Assembly: GCF_001512285.1 (NCBI RefSeq) | Contig: NZ_LNUV01000003.1 | Location: 904,059-968,058, forward strand | Direction of reading: 5' to 3' | Length of the DNA: 64,000 nucleotides | Source of the DNA: Arthrobacter sp. EpRS71 | Lineage (GTDB): Bacteria > Actinomycetota > Actinomycetes > Actinomycetales > Micrococcaceae | Notes under the pieces: model-generated | Seen by the model: only the letters and a program-made list of their open reading frames with translations | Database searches by the model: none | What the model was told of the DNA's origin: nothing | Shown here: piece after piece, positions 26,460 through 36,032 of the stretch | How positions within the stretch are numbered: the first letter of the stretch is position 1 | How the letters are laid out: each line of letters opens with the position of its first letter | Position numbers and translations under genes: made by a program

Positions 26460-26942
26460 ATGAACGTGGATGAGACAGAACTCCCGGGCCTCGGGATCCG
26501 CAAGGATTTCGTCACGGCCTCGGGCCGTCGAATCGGTGTCGTGGAACTTCGTGAGGGCGAGACAGAACTTTTTGTGTCCACGTGGGATGATCCTGACACA
26601 TGCCAAGCATCCATCCCGTTGACGGCCGATGAAGCGTCGACCCTGGGGAACCTGCTGGGTGGTCAGCACATTGCCATGCGTCTGGCTGAGGAGCATCGCG
26701 AGATACCGGGCATCGTCACCCGCCAGTTCTCCATCACCCCTGAATCGCCCTTCGCAAACCAGCCCATGGGCAAGGCACAGATACGCACGCGCAGTGGCGT
26801 GTCCATCGTTGCGATCATGCGCGAAGGCGAGGTAGTCCCGTCGCCGGCACCCGACGTCGTACTTCACACTGGTGACTTGCTCGTAGCGGTCGGCACGCAG
26901 GAAGGTCTTGACTCGGCGGCCGACATCCTGCGCAACGGCTAA
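26460..26942 (+). CDS. K+/H+ antiporter regulatory subunit, TrkA-C (RCK-C) domain, KhtT-like
   Basis: A 160-residue soluble protein. The N-terminal part (about 1-70) resembles KhtT-type subunits, and residues about 80-158 form a TrkA-C fold (PMGKAQIRTRSGVSIVAIMREGEVVPSPAPDVVLHTGDLLVAVGT). RCK-C domains bind nucleotides such as c-di-AMP or sense ionic state and gate cation transport. GGAG lies a few bases before the ATG. It precedes the antiporter gene by five bases, so they form a two-gene unit. Confidence 0.9.
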   Translation: MNVDETELPGLGIRKDFVTASGRRIGVVELREGETELFVSTWDDPDTCQASIPLTADEASTLGNLLGGQHIAMRLAEEHREIPGIVTRQFSITPESPFANQPMGKAQIRTRSGVSIVAIMREGEVVPSPAPDVVLHTGDLLVAVGTQEGLDSAADILRNG

Positions 26943-26947
26943 CCGGA

Positions 26948-28147
26948 ATGGATCCGCTCGCACTAGCCCTCGTTGAACTGGGGGCCGTCGTCTTCTGCCT
27001 CGGTCTCCTTGCTCGACTAGCGGGCCGTATAGGTATGTCCCCCATTCCTCTGTACTTGGTGGGGGGCCTGGCTTTCGGAGCCGGCGGGTTCGTCAAGCTC
27101 GATGGCATGCACGAGTTCGCCCATCTCTCAGGAGAAATCGGCGTCATCCTCCTGCTGCTTATGCTCGGACTGGAATATACGGCATCGGAGCTCGTCACGG
27201 GCCTTCGGAGGTCCTGGCAGGCCGGCGTCATGGATTTTGTCCTCAACTTCATCCCGGGCGCGGGCTTGGCCTTGCTTCTGGGCTGGGGGCTCGTGGGCGC
27301 AATCGTCATGGGTGGCGTCACCTACATCTCGTCGTCCGGAATCGCCGCCAAGGTGATCACCGACCTCGGCCGGATCGGTAACCGCGAAACCCCCGTAGTG
27401 CTTTCCATCCTGGTCTTTGAAGACCTCGCCATGGCCATCTACCTCCCCATCCTGACCGCCATCCTTGCCGGTGTAGGGTTCCTGGGCGGATTGCAAACAG
27501 TGGGCATTGCCCTCGCCGTGGTCACGGTGGTGTTGGTCATCGCCCTCAAACACGGCCACCGCGTCTCACAAGCGGTGCACAGCGAGAACTCCGAAGTTTT
27601 CCTGCTCAACGTGCTGGGCCTTGCACTCCTCGTGGCGGGCATTGCCTCCGCCCTCCAAGTGTCGGCCGCAGTGGGAGCCTTCATGTTGGGCATCGCCATC
27701 TCAGGCGCGACGGCACACAACGCCACCAGGATCCTGGAACCGTTGCGGGACCTCTTTGCGGCGATCTTCTTTGTAGCGTTCGGGCTCAACACGGACCCCA
27801 CCTCGATACCGCCGGTCCTTGGATGGGCTCTGGTGCTGGCAGTCCTCACCGCCGCAACCAAGATGCTCACGGGAATATGGGCCGCCAAGCGCGCCGGCAT
27901 CGCTGTGCCGGGCCGCTTCCGCGCAGGAGCGGCCTTGATCGCCCGTGGTGAGTTCTCCATAGTCATTGCGGGGCTGGCTGTTGCTTCGGGCGCGGTGCCC
28001 GACGAACTCGCGGCACTCGCTACGGCTTATGTCCTCATCATGGCCATTCTCGGTCCACTTGCGGCCCGCTTCGTGGAACCGGTGGTCAAGGCCATCCGGA
28101 AAACCCCGGGAGCCCCACCGCGTACGCCCGAGCGCGCCCCCGCGTAG
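26948..28147 (+). CDS. Monovalent cation:proton antiporter-2 family (KefB/KhtU-like)
   Basis: A 399-residue CPA2 membrane antiporter with about 12 spans. It has the family segments GEIGVILLLLMLGLEYT, TYISSSGIAAKVITDLGRIGNRETPVVLSILVFEDLAMA (Asp in the transport core) and RGEFSIVIAG near the C-terminus. It lacks the C-terminal TrkA-N domain of KefB/C; the separate RCK-C subunit upstream supplies regulation, as in Bacillus KhtTU. Likely a K+/H+ exchanger for pH or electrophile stress. Confidence 0.92.
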   Translation: MDPLALALVELGAVVFCLGLLARLAGRIGMSPIPLYLVGGLAFGAGGFVKLDGMHEFAHLSGEIGVILLLLMLGLEYTASELVTGLRRSWQAGVMDFVLNFIPGAGLALLLGWGLVGAIVMGGVTYISSSGIAAKVITDLGRIGNRETPVVLSILVFEDLAMAIYLPILTAILAGVGFLGGLQTVGIALAVVTVVLVIALKHGHRVSQAVHSENSEVFLLNVLGLALLVAGIASALQVSAAVGAFMLGIAISGATAHNATRILEPLRDLFAAIFFVAFGLNTDPTSIPPVLGWALVLAVLTAATKMLTGIWAAKRAGIAVPGRFRAGAALIARGEFSIVIAGLAVASGAVPDELAALATAYVLIMAILGPLAARFVEPVVKAIRKTPGAPPRTPERAPA

Positions 28148-28246
28148 CAAACGCGTCACACACCCCCGAATCGAGGGGCGGGATCTCACCCCAAAGACAC
28201 CCCCAAAGTGCCGAGAACCAACCCCTCGGCGGCGACGGGGAAGAGG

Positions 28247-28822
28247 CTAGATGGACGTCCGGTGGAAGTTCTGGTGGCTGCGGCTCGCGGTGGGTCCACG
28301 CTGGCCTTGGTAGCGGTTGCCGTATTCGCCGGAACCGTAGGGGTGCTCCGCTGAGGACGTCAGCCGGAAGAAGCACAGCTGGCCGATCTTCATGCCCGGC
28401 CACAGCTTGATGGGCAACGTGGCAACGTTGGAGAGCTCCAAAGTGACGTGACCTGAGAAGCCGGGGTCGATGAAGCCGGCCGTGGAGTGCGTCAACAGCC
28501 CGAGGCGACCCAAGGATGACTTCCCCTCGAGGCGCGCAGCAATGTCGTCGGCCAGGCTGACAGTCTCGTACGTGGAGCCGAGCACGAATTCCCCCGGGTG
28601 CAGGATGAACGGCTCGTCTCCCTCCACCTCCACCAACCGGGTCAGTTCCGGCTGTTCCTCGGCGGGATCGATGTGGGCGTATTTATGGTTGTCGAAGAGC
28701 CGGAAAAACCGGTCAATCCGCACGTCCACGGAGGACGGCTGAACCATCGCGGGGTCGTACGGTTCAAGAACAATCCGTTGGGAGTCTATTTCGGCACGAA
28801 TATCGCGGTCAGAGATCAGCAC
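28247..28822 (-). CDS. dcd: dCTP deaminase
   Basis: A 191-residue dCTP deaminase of the trimeric dUTPase fold. The active-site stretch [11 protein letters not shown] (Ser and Arg) and [15 protein letters not shown] with the catalytic Glu are intact. It converts dCTP to dUTP; actinobacterial homologues such as that of Mycobacterium tuberculosis go directly to dUMP, and this may too. The GTG at 28822 begins the canonical N-terminus (VLISDRDI), and upstream in-frame sequence is not conserved. It diverges from the CAP-domain protein gene. Confidence 0.95.
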
Positions 28823-28930
28823 AGCATCAAAAATACCCCATGCATTGTCCGCGCCGCCCCATGGGACTATAGTTCCCGGACATGTAGAACCGCGCCCGTA
28901 CTTGGGGCAACGAGCATTCGCGGGGTAATT

Positions 28931-30943
28931 GTGAGAAAACTGGCTGCGCCTGCCGCTGTTGTGCTGGCCTGCACGCTGGCTCTCGGGGTGGCTGCTTCCA
29001 GCCAGATTTTCCCCGCAACGCAGACACATCCCGGCCCGACTTCCGCCCCTTCGGCAGCTGTCCCGTCAGGATTGACGGCACCGAAGGAAAGCACGACGGC
29101 GGACCCCTCACCGTCCGCGCCCTTCCCGGCGGCCGGCAACGCATCCCAGCCAGCCACAGTGCCCGCCCCGGACGCCGGGCCTTTGGAGCCGACACCAGGG
29201 GTAGCCCCGGGAACCGGTTCGGACAGCGGACCCGTTGCTGTGGATCCTGTCTTTGAAACTCCGCCGCCTGTGCCCACCATTGGGCCCTCGTGGGGTCCGG
29301 ACAACCCCTCGGACACTGGTGTTACCGAACCACCAGCAACGGAACCGACTCCCCAGGGGACCTCTGGCGCACTCCCGAGTGAAATGCAGCCGACCGCGCC
29401 GGCTGCAGGGCCGAGCGCATCAGGCTCTCCCACAGACCCGGCCTCCCCGAGCGAAACCCCCTCAGCTTCCCCCAGCGAAACCGCATCATCCGAACCGACG
29501 GCTAGCACGCCCACCCCGAGCACGCCGACACCGAGCGCACCGGCCGCGACTCCGACGCCCACGGCCATCACGCCCACGGAAACCGCCAACCCAGGCCCTG
29601 CACCGGCCCCCGCACCGGCCACGCCGTTCCCCGGCAAGAGCCCCAGCGGCGACGTCAGTCCCGACAACGGCGCCTTGGCTCTGCTCCCTGACAGCAACGC
29701 GGCAGCCATCCTGACGGTGTTCAACGCGATCAACAGCTACCGCGCGTCACTTGGCCTGGCTCCCGTGAAGTACCACGCAACGGTGGCCAGCCTGGCCCAG
29801 GACTGGTCCAACAACATTGCAACGCGTGAGGTGATCCAGCACCGCGCCAATTTCTGGACAGATCCCAGGGCCCTCAATCCAAATAATGGCGCGGGTGAGG
29901 TGATCGCTGTTCGCTGGGACCGGGACGCGGCGCAGCTGGTGGAGTGGTGGAAGGGCTCCCCTGGGCACGATGCCCTTTTGCGTGATCCCCGGTTCAACGT
30001 CATGGGCATCGGCATCACGTACACGGACGGCAATTGGCAGACCACCCCCAACCGCTTCACGCTCTGGGGTGTGGTGAATTTCTTTGGCTACACGTCGTTG
30101 CCGGCAGGTACCACCACCAGACCGGGAGGCACGGTCCCACCCCCTACAGACCCCGTGGCTGTCTGCGAACCGGGCAGCAAGCACCAACCACCCACCCTTA
30201 ATCTGAGCGGGGCATCGATCAGCAGCGCAGCTGACCTCGTTTCGATCGCCGCCGACGGTTCAGTGGTGGCGTACCCCTCGTGGGGTGGCGGCCGGTACGG
30301 CGGAGGCAAGAGGATCGGCGTCGGGTTCACCGGGCTGAAGGACCTTTTCATTACGGACTGGGACCGTGACGGCGTGTTTGACCTGATCTCCCAAAGGTTT
30401 GATGGGGCCCTCCTGGTGTATCCCGGTCTTCAATCCGGCGGATTCAAGGATCCGGTTGCGCTGGGCCAAGGCTGGGGGACGCTGAACATTGCGGTCGGCA
30501 CCTGGTGCGCCAACAACCGGCTTCCCCAGATTGTTGCCATGGATTCGGGCGGCAACCTGTACCTGTACAAGAACGCGGGCCTGGCGTACATCCGGTCGCA
30601 GGCGGCGATCGGTACGGGCTTCCCTGCGATTCGGCTCAGCATGGTGGATTACAACGCCGACGGTTTCCAGGATCTGCTCACCACCGAAGCCAACGGCACC
30701 CTCCGCCTGTATCGGGGTAGTGGACTGGGTACGCCGAAGCAGGAATCACGTCCGGTAGTGGGCTCGGAGTGGACGGATTACATCGGGTTGCGGGCCCTGC
30801 GTGGGGTGACGGGTCCCGATTCGACGGGCATCGCCGGGCTGAACCGCAACGGTGTTGTTGAGTATTGGGATCTCAACACCGGGCGGCTGACAACGCCGGT
30901 GACCATCGGCATCGGCTGGGGCGGGCTGAAGTTCGCCCAATAA
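28931..30943 (+). CDS. Secreted CAP (SCP/PR-1) domain protein with C-terminal FG-GAP/VCBS-like module
   Basis: A 670-residue exported protein. Residues 1-23 are a signal peptide. Residues about 25-240 are a Pro/Ser/Thr/Ala-rich low-complexity stalk. A CAP domain follows (about 255-385) with [27 protein letters not shown] and the HD/HN-type [15 protein letters not shown] segment. The last about 240 residues contain repeats around [12 protein letters not shown] and [12 protein letters not shown], calcium-loop motifs of FG-GAP/VCBS propeller-like repeats. I chose the GTG at 28931, right before the signal peptide. The same C-terminal module is found in the VanY-like protein at 31681-33189. Confidence 0.85.
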   Translation: MRKLAAPAAVVLACTLALGVAASSQIFPATQTHPGPTSAPSAAVPSGLTAPKESTTADPSPSAPFPAAGNASQPATVPAPDAGPLEPTPGVAPGTGSDSGPVAVDPVFETPPPVPTIGPSWGPDNPSDTGVTEPPATEPTPQGTSGALPSEMQPTAPAAGPSASGSPTDPASPSETPSASPSETASSEPTASTPTPSTPTPSAPAATPTPTAITPTETANPGPAPAPAPATPFPGKSPSGDVSPDNGALALLPDSNAAAILTVFNAINSYRASLGLAPVKYHATVASLAQDWSNNIATREVIQHRANFWTDPRALNPNNGAGEVIAVRWDRDAAQLVEWWKGSPGHDALLRDPRFNVMGIGITYTDGNWQTTPNRFTLWGVVNFFGYTSLPAGTTTRPGGTVPPPTDPVAVCEPGSKHQPPTLNLSGASISSAADLVSIAADGSVVAYPSWGGGRYGGGKRIGVGFTGLKDLFITDWDRDGVFDLISQRFDGALLVYPGLQSGGFKDPVALGQGWGTLNIAVGTWCANNRLPQIVAMDSGGNLYLYKNAGLAYIRSQAAIGTGFPAIRLSMVDYNADGFQDLLTTEANGTLRLYRGSGLGTPKQESRPVVGSEWTDYIGLRALRGVTGPDSTGIAGLNRNGVVEYWDLNTGRLTTPVTIGIGWGGLKFAQ

Positions 30944-31022
30944 AGCGTTGGGAACTGACCCACCCAACCCGGGTGTCGGCGTCGTACGCCACGAGCCGCA
31001 AGCCGAAAGCCCTAAGCCGCGA

Positions 31023-31466
31023 CTAGTCGTCCGCGTGGGATTCGATGGCGACCTTGAGCTGTTCCAGCTGCGCTACCTCGCCCTCCAGGGCCTTTTGAAT
31101 GATGCCGTTCATGAGCTTCCTCAGGCCCTTGGGATGGTACTCAAGGGCGAACCGGAGGCGGGTGGTGTTGCCCTCGGTGCTGAGGTAGAAACCGCCTGTG
31201 GGCCTTGCTGGTCCAGTCACCACGGCATAGCGGACTTCGGCTCCGGGGCGGGCGTCCGTGATCCTGAAGTCTGCGGCGACGGGTCGGCCGCCGGGGCCGG
31301 TCAGCGTCTGTTGGTAGAGGGCGCCTTTTTGGCCGCGAACGCCGGAGCGAAGCGCGATGCTGCGAACTCCCGAGCGCCACAGGGCGTTGTTCATCCCGTC
31401 CATGAGGAACCCGTAAACGGTCATGGCGTCCCTGCTGATCACCACTTCATTGGCTGCGAATGCCAC
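31023..31466 (-). CDS. SRPBCC/START-superfamily (polyketide cyclase-like) protein
   Basis: A 147-residue protein with the helix-grip fold layout: N-terminal strand ANEVVISRDAMTVYGFLMD, central strands ending ADFRITDARPGAEVRYAVV, and a long C-terminal helix (LRKLMNGIIQKALEGEVAQLEQLKVAIES). Such proteins bind hydrophobic ligands; no substrate can be assigned. The GTG at 31466 follows AAAGAGG by five bases; the upstream frame extension is ignored. It stands alone, convergent with the CAP-domain gene and divergent from the carboxypeptidase gene. Confidence 0.8.
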   Translation of the reverse strand: MAFAANEVVISRDAMTVYGFLMDGMNNALWRSGVRSIALRSGVRGQKGALYQQTLTGPGGRPVAADFRITDARPGAEVRYAVVTGPARPTGGFYLSTEGNTTRLRFALEYHPKGLRKLMNGIIQKALEGEVAQLEQLKVAIESHADD

Positions 31467-31680
31467 GGGAACCTCTTTCGGCGTACGTTTGAATATTCGT
31501 AGCCCGGTTCCCCATACGCTGCAGCTAACAACTTCAGAATAGACAGCGGCGGGGTGCCCGCGACACAAGACAGCCGAGCCTTGACCGAATGGTTATCTGC
31601 CATTTTGCGGGGCACTGCTGACATGCGACCGCCGCCCCGGTAGAGTTCCTGCGGCTGGCAACAAGCAAATTGGGGGCGTT

Positions 31681-33189
31681 ATGCGAGGGAAAAATCATTC
31701 GGGTTCCGCGAGGAACGTACGACGACGACTGGCAGCTTGCGCTGCGATCTTCAGTCTGGCGGTGGCTGGCGGCGTTGTGGCCGGGACCCCTGCCATGGCA
31801 GCGCAGGTCCCTGCCACGGCAGCACCCGCCGCCGTCGTTCAAGCAGCGGTACCAACCGCAGCGAATCCGCTGCCGAGCGTCGATCCTGTGGTCCACCCTG
31901 CGAATTTCTCTGTCTTGGTCAATAAGTCGCGGCCCTTGAACCCAGTGAGCTACGCTCCCGGTGACTTGGTCAACGCCCGCGGCTCCGGCCAGTATCTGCG
32001 GGCCGAGGCTGCGGCTTGGCTCAATGGTTTGTTCCAAGGTGCAGCTGATGCCGGCACGGGCGGCCTTGCCGTGGTGAGCGGGTATCGTTCCTATGCTCAG
32101 CAGCAGCAGGTCTATTCCTACTACGTCAGTATCTATGGCCAGGCCCAGGCGGATCTCATTTCGGCACGCCCGGGACACAGCGAGCATCAGACCGGCTTGG
32201 CCGTGGATGTGGGCAACGCCAACGGTTCTTGCGGGCTCAGCACCTGTTTTGGGGATACGGCTGCGGGCATCTGGGTGGCCGCGAATGCCCATAAATACGG
32301 CTTCATTGTCCGCTACCCCAACGGCTATGCAAACATCACGGGTTACAGCTATGAGCCGTGGCACCTGCGTTATGTCGGCGTGGATCTGGCCACGGATATG
32401 AAACGCCGGGGCTTCCCCACCATGGAACAGTATTTTGCGGGCAACCCCTCTGCGTATGCGAGCATCACCTCCGGCGCGGACTTGGTGGCCGCTGACTCTT
32501 CCGGCCGACTCCTTCGCTACCCCGCACACGGTGGCGGCGGCTATGGCGTTCCCACGGTGATCGGCTCCAACTGGCAAGGCTTGAAGCAGGCCTTCGTAGT
32601 GGACTGGGACTCTGACGGCGTCTACGACATTCTGGCGCAGTGGAATAACGGCACTTTGGGCTTGTTCACTGGCTGGCCTGGCGGCGCTTTCTCCACTCAG
32701 ATCGTGGTGGGAACGGGTGACTGGGACAAGATGACCATCACCGTGGGCAAATGGTCCGCTGCGGAGCGCTTCCCAGGGGTGGTTGGCTATTTCCCGGATG
32801 GCGGGCTGCGCTACTACCCGAATACCTTGGGCAGGGCATTGATCTACCGCGTGGACATTGGAAGCGGTTGGGCGGGAATGGGCCTGACCATGGCCGACTG
32901 GAATGCCGACGGCGCCAACGACATCCTGGCCACCACCACCTCCGGGCACCTTCTCAGCTACCCCGGCAACGGCGGTGGCGGCTTTGCGGGCCTGCCCGCC
33001 ACCATTGGTTCCGGCTGGGGCACCATGAAAGCGCTGGTTCCGAGCTTCGGTTTGTCGGGTCCGGGAACGCGCAGCATCACTGCCCATACCGTGGACGGAC
33101 TACTCGTCGATTACGCCTTGGGGGCCGGGGTTTGGGGTGCGCAGCGCCAGGTGGGTAAGGGCTGGAATGGCATGAAGCTCTTCAAATAG
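31681..33189 (+). CDS. Secreted VanY-type D-alanyl-D-alanine carboxypeptidase with C-terminal FG-GAP/VCBS-like module
   Basis: A 502-residue exported protein. A basic N-terminus and hydrophobic stretch to about residue 41 (AMA-AQ cleavage) form the signal peptide. The peptidase M15B/VanY domain spans about 85-245, with zinc ligands in SEHQTGLAVD (His169, Asp176) and EPWHLRYVG (Glu225, His228), so it should be active in trimming peptidoglycan D-Ala-D-Ala stems. Residues about 258-502 carry repeats with DWDSDGVYDIL and DWNADGANDIL calcium-loop motifs. This tail is homologous to that of the CAP-domain protein at 28931-30943. Confidence 0.9.
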   Translation: MRGKNHSGSARNVRRRLAACAAIFSLAVAGGVVAGTPAMAAQVPATAAPAAVVQAAVPTAANPLPSVDPVVHPANFSVLVNKSRPLNPVSYAPGDLVNARGSGQYLRAEAAAWLNGLFQGAADAGTGGLAVVSGYRSYAQQQQVYSYYVSIYGQAQADLISARPGHSEHQTGLAVDVGNANGSCGLSTCFGDTAAGIWVAANAHKYGFIVRYPNGYANITGYSYEPWHLRYVGVDLATDMKRRGFPTMEQYFAGNPSAYASITSGADLVAADSSGRLLRYPAHGGGGYGVPTVIGSNWQGLKQAFVVDWDSDGVYDILAQWNNGTLGLFTGWPGGAFSTQIVVGTGDWDKMTITVGKWSAAERFPGVVGYFPDGGLRYYPNTLGRALIYRVDIGSGWAGMGLTMADWNADGANDILATTTSGHLLSYPGNGGGGFAGLPATIGSGWGTMKALVPSFGLSGPGTRSITAHTVDGLLVDYALGAGVWGAQRQVGKGWNGMKLFK

Positions 33190-33419
33190 GGCCTAAGGGG
33201 CACGCGGTGCGCTGGTCAAGAGGAGTCCCGCAACTGCGCTAAGCTAGGACTCGCTCGGGGGATTTTTCCCGGGCAAATCGGGCGGCCTCGGTCAATATTC
33301 CCACGGCCCCTAGAATGTGCGGCAGGCACAATGCTGCCAAAACGCCAATGCCTGGTTTCGCAACGAGTTCCATGAAGTAGGGCCAGAAAGGTGCCCGAAT
33401 AATCTGGCATCCTGTATTC

Positions 33420-34373
33420 ATGACCCTCGATTCATGGCTCCCGTTCGGCAAACAGCACGACCCGCAGAACCTCTACAGTGCTCTCCATGACGGAGTGCCT
33501 GAGTGGATGGGAAAAGCACTCAGGGCTTGGCAGTATGACATCCTGGAAGTAGTTTTCGGGAGTGCAGATAAGCCGATGCGTCGTTTCCACAGCATTGAGC
33601 AAGAATTGCGGACGGTCATCACCCCGCCGCAGAGCGCAAGCACCCTTAGTCTCGCGTCCTCTGTGATTGCACATTTCAAGTCGAGCGATGATTCCTTGAT
33701 GCTCACAGACTACCTTTTGTCGTTAGCTAGCCTAGAAAAACTGGGGGGTTGGGAATCCCTGAAGGATGCGATGGATGATGGAGATCACCTATTTGGACAA
33801 CTGGAATCCACACTGAGAAAGTCCGGATCGAAATGGACTATTGGCATACGCGCCGCAGACAGAGTTGGATTAGTTCAGCGTGTACCTGAAGGGGTTCAGC
33901 TTGGGGCAGACGAAGCGATGCGCAGTTCTGGACATGCGGGAAAACGACTAGCTGAAGCTTGGGGAGCAGCGTTTGGGCTTGAGCCTGATCCAGCGAAAGC
34001 ATACGGGCTAGCAGTGAAGTCTGTTGAGGATGCGGCTCTCCCCAAGATCCCCTTAAAGCCGAACGACCATAGAACCCTCGGTTCTGTGATTCGTGAGTTG
34101 AATAGCACAAAATATGACGCCGCAGATTGGACACTCAAGTTCCAGCGGGAAGACAAGCACTACAGTAACGGGCAGACCCTGGTTGCAATGCTCAAAACGC
34201 TCTGGTCCGGACAGACTGATCGTCACGGTGGGGACCACGAGGTTGTCACTGGAGCCGCGATATCTCAAGCAGCTGCTGAAGCCGCCGTTATGCTGGCCGT
34301 GCCGCTCGTGCAGTGGTTCTCGTCCGACTTTGTGGTGGCATCAGGTACCAGTACAAAACTCACGCCAGAGTGA
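33420..34373 (+). CDS. Hypothetical protein with Abi-C-like C-terminus (possible defence gene)
   Basis: A 317-residue protein without a confident family. The C-terminal 60 residues (NGQTLVAMLKTLWSGQTDRHGGDHEVVTG, then an Ala-rich helix ending LVQWFSSDFV) resemble the HG-containing tail of abortive-infection C-terminal (HEPN-like) domains, but this is a weak match by eye. Base composition is visibly lower in GC than the flanking genes. No strong ribosome binding site precedes the ATG; a TAATCT element lies 15 bases upstream. A decayed copy of its C-terminus follows at 34528-34665 and a toxin-antitoxin-like pair after that. Confidence 0.6.
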   Translation: MTLDSWLPFGKQHDPQNLYSALHDGVPEWMGKALRAWQYDILEVVFGSADKPMRRFHSIEQELRTVITPPQSASTLSLASSVIAHFKSSDDSLMLTDYLLSLASLEKLGGWESLKDAMDDGDHLFGQLESTLRKSGSKWTIGIRAADRVGLVQRVPEGVQLGADEAMRSSGHAGKRLAEAWGAAFGLEPDPAKAYGLAVKSVEDAALPKIPLKPNDHRTLGSVIRELNSTKYDAADWTLKFQREDKHYSNGQTLVAMLKTLWSGQTDRHGGDHEVVTGAAISQAAAEAAVMLAVPLVQWFSSDFVVASGTSTKLTPE

Positions 34374-34527
34374 TGCCATCGGGTCGTGTCCCCTCCACCA
34401 ACCTCGCTCGGCATTATTGTCAGTCCTCAATGGCAGACTGCAAACCGTGACCACAGATGTATGGAAACCACTTGCTTTGACCTTTCGAATTCGACCAATA
34501 CGACCCACTTTCCGGCGTGCCTGCTTG

Positions 34528-34665
34528 ATGGAAAAGTCTTTCTTGGCCGGGCAGGCTGACCGTCGCGGCGGACACCAAGGCCCTGAACTCGCGATTAAGC
34601 AGGAAGCGGCGGAGCCGGCAGTCAAGACGCTGCTTCAGTGGTTCACCTCCGAAGCCGTGGTGTGA
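34528..34665 (+). pseudogene. Decayed duplicate of the Abi-C-like C-terminus
   Basis: In one frame this stretch encodes LAGQADRRGGHQGPELA, then EAAEPAVKTLLQWFTSEAVV and a stop. It parallels WSGQTDRHGGDHEVVTG and AAAEAAVMLAVPLVQWFSSDFVV at the end of the preceding gene, with a few-residue deletion. No start or N-terminal half is present. The rest of 34374-34734 holds no gene I can support. Confidence 0.55.
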
Positions 34666-34734
34666 CGGCCAACAGCTCACGCCACTAACTCCAAGACCGC
34701 TACAATAAATGAGAAGAAGAAGGGGTGATCGGAC

Positions 34735-35172
34735 GTGGCAAGTGTTCATGATGTGGCCGCTTACGTGCTTCAGCACGAAAGCCAAATGACCACCATGAAG
34801 CTGCAAAAGCTCTGCTACTACAGTCAGGGCTGGTCCCTTGCATGGGATGGTAAGCCGCTCTTTCACGAAGAGATTCAGGCGTGGATGAACGGTCCTGTCG
34901 TGTACGAACTGTTCAAAGCGCACAAGGGACGGTTTGTCGTCAGCGACTGGCCTGATGGCAACGTGGACAACCTCACCCCTGATGAGCGCGAGACCATCGA
35001 TGCCGTGTACGACGCCTACGGCAAGTACAACGCCCAGCAGCTCAGCGATATGACGCACAATGAATCACCGTGGATGGACGCACGTTCGGGACTGCCTGAA
35101 GGCAGTCGGAGCAGCGCAGCCATCGACTTGGATTCGATGCAGGAGTTCTTCGACGCACTCAACAACGGTTAG
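34735..35172 (+). CDS. Panacea-domain (DUF4065, SocA/GepA-like) antitoxin candidate
   Basis: A 145-residue protein with the Panacea/DUF4065 signature: ASVHDVAAYVL, then MTTMKLQKLCYYSQGWSLAWDGKPLFHEEIQAWMNGPVVYELF (about 20-62). Panacea proteins act as antitoxins for many unrelated toxins and include Caulobacter SocA. The GTG at 34735 follows a purine-rich AGAAGAAGGGG stretch. Its stop overlaps the start of the next gene by one base (TAGTG), the tight coupling expected of a toxin-antitoxin operon. Confidence 0.85.
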   Translation: MASVHDVAAYVLQHESQMTTMKLQKLCYYSQGWSLAWDGKPLFHEEIQAWMNGPVVYELFKAHKGRFVVSDWPDGNVDNLTPDERETIDAVYDAYGKYNAQQLSDMTHNESPWMDARSGLPEGSRSSAAIDLDSMQEFFDALNNG

Positions 35173-35645
35173 TGAGGCGCGGTAAAGGCAACGGCAAACA
35201 GGTCAAGACAGGGCATACGCCGAATAAGAACGGCAAGAATGTCCCGGTTAGCGCAGCCACGCCTCCAGCAACTAACGACATGATATTCGCGTATCGTGCG
35301 AACTTTATTGATGCCGAATACGAGGGGCTTTGGGACTGGCATCTAACCGCAGAAGAATCACGCTCGCTGCTCCAGTTCTTATGCGCTATGCACGGCAAAA
35401 CATGGGGAACTATTAAGACTGAGACGGCTGGCCCCAAGGGCGCAGCTAGATCACACTGGCAAGACGTTAGCGATCTAGTGAAAGATGCTCAGAATCGGCT
35501 CGCGGAAATCGGACATGGGGACCTAACGCAGATTTACCGATTCCGCCTTAGCCGAAAAGAGCGGCTATGGGGAACTCTCAACAACGGCGTGTTCGAGATG
35601 ATCTGGTGGGACCGTAAACATGCCGTTCTCGAAGGGGACAAGTAG
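35172..35645 (+). CDS. Candidate toxin partner of the Panacea antitoxin
   Basis: A 157-residue protein. The first about 35 residues are Lys/Gly/Asn-rich and probably disordered. The body begins MIFAYRANFIDAEYEG and ends YRFRLSRKERLWGTLNNGVFEMIWWDRKHAVLEGDK. The last stretch resembles a recurring WWDxxH C-terminus seen by me in small toxin-like proteins, but I cannot name the family. The GTG start overlaps the antitoxin stop. Its assignment as toxin rests on the operon partner, not on a catalytic motif. Confidence 0.65.
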   Translation: MRRGKGNGKQVKTGHTPNKNGKNVPVSAATPPATNDMIFAYRANFIDAEYEGLWDWHLTAEESRSLLQFLCAMHGKTWGTIKTETAGPKGAARSHWQDVSDLVKDAQNRLAEIGHGDLTQIYRFRLSRKERLWGTLNNGVFEMIWWDRKHAVLEGDK

Positions 35646-36032
35646 CCGCTACTTAGGGCATATCTCTCAAGGTGCTCCAAACGTGCCTCCAGCAACGAGT
35701 AGCGGACGCTACTGTCAAGTATGCGTCCGCCACTTCTTTACGAAGAACCCAACTTCCTCTATGAGAACCGAGAGCCGATGCTGCGGGATGGCGCAGCAAG
35801 TGGGAAAGCGTCTTCATGTACTCCTCGATGCCTTCCCAGGCGGGGTTCCCCTCCACCTCAGGCAAACGAAGTGTGTCTTCAGTCATCCTGCCTAAGTTCC
35901 ACTTGATCAGCCCGTCACGACTACTCCTTGCCACGCATGTCGCGGTTACGAGTACTTCGCAGACTGAGGTAATGTAAACCTCGTTGTTTCATCAGGGATT
36001 ATTGACCAATTTTTTGGCTGATGCCCTGCAGC
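35646..36032. other. Gene-poor interval before tRNA-Gly
   Basis: This 387-base gap contains a hairpin at 35702-35730 (8-bp GCGGACGC/GCGTCCGC stem continued by TACT/AGTA). There is also an open frame on the minus strand (35653-35934, 93 codons) whose product I do not recognise and which lacks a clear ribosome binding site. I see no integrase or attachment-site duplication here. Confidence 0.5.
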
